From contig NZ_JAAVUW010000001.1 of assembly GCF_018449605.1 (NCBI RefSeq), positions 868,001 through 932,000 on the forward strand: 64,000 bases of DNA. Direction: 5' to 3'. Shown here piece by piece: positions 53,290 through 59,958 of the stretch. A program made the translations under genes and the position numbers. The notes beneath the pieces were generated by a model, which saw only the letters and a list, made by a program, of their open reading frames with translations, searched no databases and was not told the origin of the DNA. This stretch comes from Luteibacter sp. dw_328. GTDB lineage: Bacteria > Pseudomonadota > Gammaproteobacteria > Xanthomonadales > Rhodanobacteraceae. Positions within the stretch are counted from its first letter, which is position 1. Every line of letters starts with the position of its first letter.

Positions 53290-53996
53290 ATGCAAAGAGT
53301 CAACTCGTTTTCGTAGTTGCCGCGGGCTGCCTGTGGCTTGCACCGCACGCCCTGGCCATCGGCCAGAGCGCCCCGGGTGCGACGGCGCAGCAGGCCCCTG
53401 CCCCGTCCTCGGCGGAACCGGCCAGCGAGCAGGAAGCGGGCGACGATGCGATCAAACCGCTGTTCAAGGTCAGCAGCGTCGAACTGATACGCAGTACCCA
53501 CGCGCCCGAGCTCGACATCGTTCGCGTACGGGGCCTGAGCAGCACGGAGAACTGGAGCGATCCACAACTCGTCGCCATCTCCCGAGGGCCCTCGGCCGAC
53601 GGCATGCTCGACCTGCTGTTTGTCGCCCGCGCGCCGGACGATGCCTCCAGCGCCACGAAATTCGGCCCGATGGAGGCCATCTTCGTGATCGAGCCCGGAC
53701 ACCCCTACAAGGGCATCCGCGTGCGCAGCGCCACGAACACGGTGAAGCTCAGCCAGCTCCCCGGCTATGCGGAAGCGCAGGGGCGCGAGGTGGATTGTTC
53801 GAACTGCGTCGGCAAGACCTTTGTGCCCAAGGGCGGCTCCGCCGGAGGCAAGGATGCGGTGCGCGAAGAGGACCTGCCGGCAAGCACGCGCGTGCTGCGC
53901 GAGAATGATGGTATTCGCAAGCTGGACACGGATCCGAACAGGTTGACGCTTATTCTGGGGCCGAACGATCGCATCGTGGAAGCGTTCTGGGATTGA
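53286..53996 (+). CDS. Periplasmic protein of unknown family in the RiPP operon
   Basis: 236 residues with a signal peptide (SQLVFVVAAGCLWLAPHALA) and a Gln/Ala/Pro/Glu-rich linker. A predicted beta-rich domain follows: FKVSSVELIRSTHAPELDIVRVRGLSSTENW, LDLLFVARAPDD, GPMEAIFVIEPGHPYKGIRVRSATNTVKL. Near the end is a Cys171-Ser-Asn-Cys174 pair, then LTLILGPNDRIVEAFWD. Its ATG overlaps the radical SAM stop by four bases, so it belongs to the pathway. Usual GRRM neighbours include a periplasmic binding protein, which this does not resemble. It could chaperone, bind or process the exported peptide; no function is assigned. Confidence 0.8.
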   Translation: MNAKSQLVFVVAAGCLWLAPHALAIGQSAPGATAQQAPAPSSAEPASEQEAGDDAIKPLFKVSSVELIRSTHAPELDIVRVRGLSSTENWSDPQLVAISRGPSADGMLDLLFVARAPDDASSATKFGPMEAIFVIEPGHPYKGIRVRSATNTVKLSQLPGYAEAQGREVDCSNCVGKTFVPKGGSAGGKDAVREEDLPASTRVLRENDGIRKLDTDPNRLTLILGPNDRIVEAFWD

Positions 53997-54006
53997 CCCG
54001 TTGAGA

Positions 54007-54076
54007 GCATCGCCGATGAATCGGCTCCTACCCTGGCTGTGGCGACCTGCTGGGTAGGAGCCGATTCATCGGCGAT
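54007..54076. repeat. REP-like palindrome between converging genes
   Basis: Arms ATCGCCGATGAATCGGCTCC (from 54009) and GGAGCCGATTCATCGGCGAT (to 54076), nearly identical to the copy inside the fecR-like gene. It lies between the RiPP operon end and the converging EF-hand gene, where it may terminate transcription both ways. Confidence 0.9.
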
Positions 54077-54086
54077 AGCTTTCACC

Positions 54087-54365
54087 TCAGTGCGGCGTAT
54101 TAGTCATGTAATGGTCGTACTCATATTGATTGAGGTTATGGTCGTGGTCGAGGTCGGCATCGTCGAAGTGTGACTTCAGACCGGCCAGGGCGGGGTATTT
54201 CGTCTCATCGAGCTTGTCGATGTCGTCCCGGCTCAGCATCTTCTTCCCATGCGCGATCTTGGCGAACGGCGGGTAGGTCGGACTGCCATCGGCCATGACT
54301 GCCTGGGTGAACATGCCGGCGGCAGCGACGGCTGCGGCGAGCAACAGGGTGCGCGTGTGTTTCAT
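54087..54365 (-). CDS. Small secreted protein with one EF-hand-like loop
   Basis: 92 residues with a signal peptide (RTLLLAAAVAAAGMFTQAVMA). The C-terminal segment DLDHDHNLNQYE fits a canonical calcium-binding EF-hand loop: Asp at 1, 3 and 5, Asn at 7, Leu at 8 and Glu at 12. Only one hand is obvious. GGAGG lies before the chosen ATG, overriding an upstream start. It is the last gene of the copper-type operon, 39 bp after the SCO1 gene; the link between a calcium-type hand and copper handling is unexplained. Confidence 0.75.
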   Translation of the reverse strand: MKHTRTLLLAAAVAAAGMFTQAVMADGSPTYPPFAKIAHGKKMLSRDDIDKLDETKYPALAGLKSHFDDADLDHDHNLNQYEYDHYMTNTPH

Positions 54366-54404
54366 GGAACCTCCGTGCTTGGCGTGGGTAAGCACCGCGT
54401 GGCC

Positions 54405-54962
54405 TTAGGTGCCCGAGCCATGCAGTGTCGCGACGACGCGCTTGACCACATCCTCTTCGGGCAGCTTGCGCCCGTAGTGATCGAGGTAAGCGCCGTTTGA
54501 ACCGACGAGGAAGAGCATCGTCGAGTGGTCCATCAGGTAGCCGCCATCGACGGGCACCTTCTTGAAGTAGACGTGGTACTCATCGGTGATCGCATCGATC
54601 TGGGCGGTCGTGCCGGTCAGGCCGACCACGTCCTTGCCGAAAGCATGCACATAGGCCTGCAGCCGGGTCGGCGTATCCCGTTCGGGGTCGATCGTGACGA
54701 ACACAGGCGTGACCGTCGTCCCACTGGCCTGGCGCACCTCGCCCGCGATCTTCACGATCTTCGCGAGGTCCACCGGACACACGTCCGGGCAGGAGGTGTA
54801 TCCGAAATAGAGAAGCAGTGGCCGTCCCGCAAACGATGCCTGCGTCACGGCATGGCCATCCTGATCGGTCAGCTGGAACGGACCACCGACGGCGGGGCTC
54901 GCCGCGTGGCCCACCGAGGCGGCCAGGCACAAGGTGGCGAGCAGGATACAGAGGCGGCGCAT
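54405..54962 (-). CDS. SCO1/SenC family copper chaperone
   Basis: 185 residues with a signal peptide ending near GHA. It has a thioredoxin-like fold with the copper-binding CPDVCP motif (LLLYFGYTSCPDVCPVDLAKIVKIA), the conserved VFVTIDPERDTP and the copper-ligand His in LMDHSTMLFLV. SCO proteins deliver copper to the CuA site of cytochrome oxidase or act as thiol reductants in the periplasm. No oxidase genes are nearby; with the multicopper oxidase upstream, a copper-resistance or oxidase-maturation role is likely. Its ATG shares one base with the upstream gene's TGA. Confidence 0.93.
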   Translation of the reverse strand: MRRLCILLATLCLAASVGHAASPAVGGPFQLTDQDGHAVTQASFAGRPLLLYFGYTSCPDVCPVDLAKIVKIAGEVRQASGTTVTPVFVTIDPERDTPTRLQAYVHAFGKDVVGLTGTTAQIDAITDEYHVYFKKVPVDGGYLMDHSTMLFLVGSNGAYLDHYGRKLPEEDVVKRVVATLHGSGT

Positions 54963-56092
54963 CAGAAGGATCCGTTGAGCGTGATCGACACACCCAGCAG
55001 GTTTGAGGTCTGCCCGCCCTGGCGCGACCTGCCGCCGGACAATGCCAGGTCGACCAGACCGGTGACGTGGTAGACCATGCTGGCTTCGGTGAGGTACTCG
55101 TTGGTACGCGGTCCGCCACTCGGGGAAATCTGCTTGTTCGTGTGCGTGAGGCCATAGGCGAAGCGACCGGCGTCGAACGTGAGCGACGTGGTCAGGTATT
55201 CGGTGTCGAAACCGGGCGTGCCGTTCTCGTTATGCACTTTCACGTATTCGACGAAGGGCACGAGGTCCAGGTAGCGACCGGCCAGCGTCGGGCCGAGGTC
55301 GGTCGTGGCCACGAAGGGAATCATGTAACGCACGGAAGCCACGCGCAGTTGCTCGTTCGCCGCCGTAGGCGACGCAGCGGAGATATCGCCCTTGTGGTTG
55401 GTCATGTAACCCACCTGCACTTCCAGGAATGGAATGGCCGCAGGCGCACGCCAGTTAACGACGGCGGCGGCGTTGTTGGGCTTGCCCGTGTTGGTCGCGC
55501 CGCCATCGGAACGACGCGCCTGTTGCGACGGGCGCAGGAAGGAACGGCTAAGCACCGAGGTATCGGCGGCGTAGACGCTCAGGCTCGGCGCGATGGTGCC
55601 CCAGTTGTCCGTATAAAAGCGGTATTCGTATGTGCCGCCGTCCATCCCTCCCAGCGCGTACGGTGCGACGAAATCAGAGGTATATAGTCCCGGTGCGGCG
55701 TCCTGTGCGCGTCCGAACGGCACATCGAACTTGCCCAACCGGAACGACGAGACATAGCCCTGGTGATACCAGTTCACGTCGGTGACGTTGAGGCCGGTGC
55801 CGCCGAGCCAGCGACGCTCGCCGGGGCGCGTGTCGGTCACCGGACTGACCTCGGTGCCTACCCAGATCTCGTCGATCGTGGTCAGGCGGAAGTGCACCGC
55901 CGTGGTGATGTCGAAGTAACCGTTGGTGGTGACGGTATGCGGCTGGTTTGGCACGCGCAAGCTGTTGAAGTCGTACTGGATGGCCGTGCTGTAGTCCATG
56001 CCCAGGCTGGGGTAGCGGCCGTTGCTTGCCTGCACCGGTCCCGCAAGCGCGAGTGCCAGCCCCATGCCGACGTACGCCGCACGCCGCTTCAT
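54962..56092 (-). CDS. Outer membrane beta-barrel protein (porin-like) of the copper operon
   Basis: 376 residues with a signal peptide (MKRRAAYVGMGLALALAGPVQA). Alternating strand pattern, aromatic girdles and a terminal Phe (SNLLGVSITLNGSF) fit a barrel. Many segments (WYHQGYVSSFRLGKFDVPFGRAQDAAPGLYTSDFVAPYALGG) look like a porin or phosphate-selective-type channel. In other bacteria the second gene of cop operons, CopB, is also an outer membrane barrel, but this one lacks the His/Met-rich start of CopB. Its ATG overlaps the oxidase TGA, fixing the start at 56092. Confidence 0.8.
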   Translation of the reverse strand: MKRRAAYVGMGLALALAGPVQASNGRYPSLGMDYSTAIQYDFNSLRVPNQPHTVTTNGYFDITTAVHFRLTTIDEIWVGTEVSPVTDTRPGERRWLGGTGLNVTDVNWYHQGYVSSFRLGKFDVPFGRAQDAAPGLYTSDFVAPYALGGMDGGTYEYRFYTDNWGTIAPSLSVYAADTSVLSRSFLRPSQQARRSDGGATNTGKPNNAAAVVNWRAPAAIPFLEVQVGYMTNHKGDISAASPTAANEQLRVASVRYMIPFVATTDLGPTLAGRYLDLVPFVEYVKVHNENGTPGFDTEYLTTSLTFDAGRFAYGLTHTNKQISPSGGPRTNEYLTEASMVYHVTGLVDLALSGGRSRQGGQTSNLLGVSITLNGSF

Positions 56093-57633
56093 GGCCTGCC
56101 CCCAGGCGTTGGCCCTAGCGGTCGGCTCGCATCCGAGGGAGGCGTGAGCGGATTGCCACCGGTGTTCCGCAGGTACGTGCACATCTGGTTGTCGCCGTAG
56201 ATGCCGCCCAGTGGCTCGAGTTTCACCGCCTCCTCGTACTCCGCGGGACGCACCACCTGGATCACCTGCATCATGCCGCCGTCTTCGTGCTCCATGATGT
56301 GGCAGTGATAGACGAACTTGCCGAGGATGACCGGGTCCGTGAAGGGAATGAGCACCGTGGTCGAACCCAGCGCCGGAATGAACACGTTGTCGCGATAGCC
56401 GATGAAGTCGACATCCTTGCCGTTGATCTTGGTCACCTGGAAATCCAGCTGGTGGATGTGGAACTGGTGGAGTTCCTGGCTCGGGTTGACCAGGGTCCAT
56501 TCTTCGACATCGCCCAGCTTGACCGTGGTGTCGACGCGGCCGATGTCGAACTGCCGCCCGTTGATGAAGAAGGCATTCGGATCGGAGTCGGAATCCTGGA
56601 AGACAAAGCGGCGGCGATTGGCTGGCGTCACCTTGCGCAGGTCGGCGATAGATGGATACGGACTGGTGATCGACACCGTCTTCATGGGCTCGCCCGACGA
56701 GACGAGCGTGCCCAACAACGCGCCGGCATACGTGTCGCCCGCAGGACCGGTATTCGCCGAGCCCAGTTTGAGCGGATAGGAACCGGGTGCGGGGCCGGTC
56801 ACCAGGATGCTCACGCGCGCTGACGGGCCGATCAGCATCTCATCGACGCCGACCGGCTTGACCACGGTGTCGGCGTCCTGCGAGAGCAGCTGCATGTGCA
56901 CGCCGTCGATGCGGATGCGGAAATACTGGTTCGCCGCAATGTTGAACAGGTGCCAGAGTTGCGTTTCGCCCGGATGGATGCGGATGGTCGGCTGGAACTG
57001 TCCGTTGATCGTACGGATCGAAGGCGCGCCGGTAACGATCTCGCTGGCGAGCGATCCCGTGAATGTCTTCTGGAAGTTGCGCAGCACCAACGCGCGCTCG
57101 CGCACGTCCTTCAGTTCGCGGAACTGGTCCTTGAGGCCATCGACCAGGATCGGACCGGCAAGGCCACCGGACACCTGGTGCTCGGCACCATCGTGGAAAT
57201 GGCTGTGGTACCAGTACGGTCCTGGCGAATGGTCGTCGGGCAGGCGCAGCACGTACCTGCCCACTTCGTGCGGACCGGTGGTACGGAAGATGCTGTCACC
57301 GTCGTCCAGGGGTGACACCTGCATGCCGTGGAAATGCAGGTTGGTCATCTCGTCCATGCGATTGTCGAGCGTGAGCCTGATCGTTCCGCCGGGACGCGTG
57401 CGGATGAGCGGCGCGTCGTAGTCCTCGTTGAACACCAGCGAGGTGTAAGGCGTGTTGCCGACGAGGATCTTCGACTTCGCAGCAACCAGGGTGACCGTGG
57501 TCACCCCGTTCGCGTCGTAGGTGAACTCACGTGGCGGGCGCAGGTCGTCGGAGGGCGGGTCGGCCAGGGCCGCGCCCGCAAGGCACGCCAGGAAGGCAAG
57601 GGCTATCGCGCGCACGGGCCTGCGTCCCGTCAT
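56089..57633 (-). CDS. Periplasmic multicopper oxidase
   Basis: 514 residues with a signal peptide (RPVRAIALAFLACLAGAALA). All four copper motifs are present: NLHFHGMQV, WYHSHFHDG, HQFHIHQLDFQV and the C-terminal YHCHIMEHEDGGMM, which holds the type 1 copper His-Cys-His and axial Met. Three cupredoxin domains, laccase/CueO-like. It could oxidise Cu(I), phenols or metal ions with oxygen as acceptor. It lacks the Met-rich insert of CueO/CopA. The start at 57633 is supported by the neighbouring gene ending at 57638 and by the signal peptide; an extended start at 57732 would overlap that gene. Confidence 0.93.
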   Translation of the reverse strand: MTGRRPVRAIALAFLACLAGAALADPPSDDLRPPREFTYDANGVTTVTLVAAKSKILVGNTPYTSLVFNEDYDAPLIRTRPGGTIRLTLDNRMDEMTNLHFHGMQVSPLDDGDSIFRTTGPHEVGRYVLRLPDDHSPGPYWYHSHFHDGAEHQVSGGLAGPILVDGLKDQFRELKDVRERALVLRNFQKTFTGSLASEIVTGAPSIRTINGQFQPTIRIHPGETQLWHLFNIAANQYFRIRIDGVHMQLLSQDADTVVKPVGVDEMLIGPSARVSILVTGPAPGSYPLKLGSANTGPAGDTYAGALLGTLVSSGEPMKTVSITSPYPSIADLRKVTPANRRRFVFQDSDSDPNAFFINGRQFDIGRVDTTVKLGDVEEWTLVNPSQELHQFHIHQLDFQVTKINGKDVDFIGYRDNVFIPALGSTTVLIPFTDPVILGKFVYHCHIMEHEDGGMMQVIQVVRPAEYEEAVKLEPLGGIYGDNQMCTYLRNTGGNPLTPPSDASRPLGPTPGGRP

Positions 57634-57637
57634 GGGT

Positions 57638-57922
57638 TCAGTGCCGCTCGTTTTCGTTGGCGACATCCGCCGCGAGGCGCAACTCGTCGTTCGCTTGCTC
57701 GAGCAGGCGCTTGGCATTCGCCGCGTGTCCACCCAGGCGCGAGTCGTTCATTTCCTGCGCTTCGCTCACCAGATGCCATGCCTGGACGATGTTCTCCTGG
57801 GCCTGGCGCAGGTTGCCGTGCCGGTTGCCTATGTCCACCATCGGACCCTGCTGGGCCTGCGTGGCACAACCGAACACGAGCGCGGCACCGACGGCGGCGC
57901 CCAGCAGAATAGACTTCTTCAT
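57638..57922 (-). CDS. Small secreted helical protein, possible lipoprotein
   Basis: 94 residues with a signal peptide (KKSILLGAAVGAALVFGC); VFGC is an imperfect lipobox. The mature chain is amphipathic helix (LRQAQENIVQAWHLVSEAQEMN, HAANAKRLLEQANDELRLAADVANENE), suggesting a coiled-coil hairpin like small periplasmic DUF/Lpp-type proteins. GGGAG precedes the ATG at 57922. It is the first gene of the operon, four bases from the oxidase start. Function unknown. Confidence 0.7.
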   Translation of the reverse strand: MKKSILLGAAVGAALVFGCATQAQQGPMVDIGNRHGNLRQAQENIVQAWHLVSEAQEMNDSRLGGHAANAKRLLEQANDELRLAADVANENERH

Positions 57923-58171
57923 CGTGCAACTCCCCATGACCGGACAGATGCCGACGCACCGCGCGCCGACTCCCCTTTCCGCTCATGGTCTCGTTCCGGG
58001 CGAAAAGGGTCTTTCGAATATGCATGGCCGTTTTCCGATTCGAACGGCGCAGGCGGGTGGCCATCCGGTCGGAACAGTCCATTCGTCCTAAGTAAATTTT
58101 CGGCTCTCCGCGTGACCCGGCAGGCGTACCGTTTATCTGTCCCTTGGGGATCCGACGCGGAGGACGGCAAC

Positions 58172-59086
58172 GTGCGCCTGGACGAGACCTCATACGCGCT
58201 CGCGCGCGACCTCACCGCCACCACGGCCATCCACCTCGAAACCCTCTGGCATGTCCCGCCGGTCCTCGCCCGGACGCCACCAGGCGTCGTGGCGACCCGC
58301 TGGCTCGACCGGCAGGGCTCGGGCACCCGGACCGCCATCACCCCGACCGATCGCTATGTGGTGCGCGTCTTCCTGAGCGCGACGTCCATGCGACTGCTTG
58401 CGGACGGCAAAACCGTCGTGAACGGGCCGGTCACGGCGGGGAGTGTGCACGTCGCCCTGCCGGGTCAGGCGTTGGCGATGTGCGCGGACGGACCTGGCGA
58501 CAGTCTCCAGTGGTACCTGCCGGTGTCATTCGTCCGCGAGGCAGCCAGGGACATGGACTGCATCGCCGTGCTCGACGGCTCATCCTTCGGTGGCATGTAT
58601 CGCGACAGCGCGATCGAGCGACTGGCGCTCGCGCTGCTTGCCGCCAATGCGGGATCGTGTATGCCCGGAACGGCGGGGCATTTCGCGACAGCGGTCCTCA
58701 GCCGCCTCTTCCAGCTCGCCAGCGCAGCCACTATCGACGGGCTCGACCCGGGGAAGCTGGCGATACCACGGTGGCGCATGCAGCGTGTGGACGCGTATAT
58801 AGACCGGCACCTGGGCGATCGGATCAGTCTGGCCGCGGTTGCCGCCGCCGCGGGCCTATCACCCATGCATTTCGCCGCCCGCTTCCGCCTGGCCACCGGG
58901 CAGCGTCCGCATCACTACATCCTGCGCGCGCGAATCGAGTACGCGAAGGCGCTGCTTGCATCGTCGGAACGGTCCGTCGTCGAAGTGGCCGGCGACACCG
59001 GCTTCCGCACCCAGGCGCATTTCACCACCATCTTCAAACGCTTCACCGGCGCCACCCCGTGCGCCTGGCGACGCGAACGCTCTTGA
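58172..59086 (+). CDS. AraC family transcriptional regulator
   Basis: 304 residues. The C-terminal AraC domain has both helix-turn-helix units (DRISLAAVAAAAGLSPMHFAARFRLATGQRPHHYILRARIEYAKALL and RSVVEVAGDTGFRTQAHFTTIFKRFTGATPCAWRRE). The N-terminal half is a cupin-like ligand domain. It is divergent from the copper operon across 249 bp and may control it, but no site is obvious. Starts with GTG at 58172, supported by CGGAGGA eight bases upstream; a long in-frame extension upstream runs antisense through the copper operon and is a shadow. Confidence 0.9.
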   Translation: MRLDETSYALARDLTATTAIHLETLWHVPPVLARTPPGVVATRWLDRQGSGTRTAITPTDRYVVRVFLSATSMRLLADGKTVVNGPVTAGSVHVALPGQALAMCADGPGDSLQWYLPVSFVREAARDMDCIAVLDGSSFGGMYRDSAIERLALALLAANAGSCMPGTAGHFATAVLSRLFQLASAATIDGLDPGKLAIPRWRMQRVDAYIDRHLGDRISLAAVAAAAGLSPMHFAARFRLATGQRPHHYILRARIEYAKALLASSERSVVEVAGDTGFRTQAHFTTIFKRFTGATPCAWRRERS

Positions 59087-59091
59087 AAATG

Positions 59092-59781
59092 TTACGGCAT
59101 GGGATGGGCGATACCCGGTGCCGTCGATACCATGCCGATCAACTCAGACACACCCAACCAGAGAATCTGCAGCCCGATGCAGAAAATGAAGAACGCGAAC
59201 AACCGCATCACCACCTGCGTCCCCGCCGTACCCAGCCCCCGCTCGATACGCTCGGCATAGCGCATGCACAGGTAAATGCTCGCAGTGAGGATCACCAGGG
59301 CGATTCCCACCGCGGCGAAATGAATGAGCGTTGGTCCCTCGCGCGGTGACCCCGTGCCCAGCGCGATCGCCACGGCAATCGAGCCCGGCCCGACGGTCAG
59401 CGGCAGCGTCAAGGGATAGAAGGTGGGATCGCGCCGACCATGATGATGGTCGACCGCGGCGGCTTCGTTGTCCTGCTCTTCCTCGACATCGTCCGGCGCG
59501 TCGAGCAGGCGCCAACCGGCCATGGCGACGACCAGGCCGCCAGCGACGCGTAGCACCGGTATCGAGATACCGAAGAAGCCCAGTACGTAAGCACCGACCA
59601 ACAACGACGCCAGCAACAACGCGAAGCTGTTCACGGCCACGCGGCGTGCCATGTCCGCACGCTCGGCATCGGTGGCGTGCGGCACGATGCTGATCGCCAT
59701 GAAGGCGGATGCCGGCGGATTCACGATGGGAAACAGGCTCGCCACTATCAACAACACGGTCTTGGTCAGCTCTTCCCACAT
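59092..59781 (-). CDS. MarC family integral membrane protein
   Basis: 229 residues with six membrane helices. The MarC signatures SLFPIVNPPASAFMAISI (first half) and TFYPLTLPLTVGPGSIAVAIALG (second half) form the inverted repeat with the two re-entrant Pro/Asn motifs. A His/Asp/Glu-rich loop (DDVEEEQDNEAAAVDHHHGRRD) sits between. Function unknown; early links to multiple antibiotic resistance were not confirmed. It converges on the AraC gene and is divergent from a TonB receptor. Confidence 0.9.
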   Translation of the reverse strand: MWEELTKTVLLIVASLFPIVNPPASAFMAISIVPHATDAERADMARRVAVNSFALLLASLLVGAYVLGFFGISIPVLRVAGGLVVAMAGWRLLDAPDDVEEEQDNEAAAVDHHHGRRDPTFYPLTLPLTVGPGSIAVAIALGTGSPREGPTLIHFAAVGIALVILTASIYLCMRYAERIERGLGTAGTQVVMRLFAFFIFCIGLQILWLGVSELIGMVSTAPGIAHPMP

Positions 59782-59859
59782 AAGACGCTCCGGGCGATAG
59801 GTAGACGAATGACGCGCACAGTATCCGGTCTTGTCAGGCGGCGGATTGGATCGTCCGCG

Positions 59860-59876
59860 CGTGCTGCGACGCAGGA
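59860..59876 (+). promoter_or_regulatory. Candidate operator shared with the TonB receptor at 32296
   Basis: CGTGCTGCGACGCAG in the 177 bp before this TonB receptor, identical over 15 bases to the left and centre of the hairpin at 32092-32110. In this copy the right arm is broken (GCAGGATGAC rather than GCAGCACG). Confidence 0.4.
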
Positions 59877-59958
59877 TGACAGATTCGTGTCACTCGATCA
59901 TTCTCGCCGCCGGTGCGTCAGGGGGCGCGTCGCCTACTCATTCAACGCAGGGATATCG

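Noticed and set aside
57521-58171. N-terminal extension of the AraC regulator
   Set aside because: Runs antisense through the multicopper oxidase and the small gene; a strong ribosome binding site at 58158-58164 supports the GTG at 58172.
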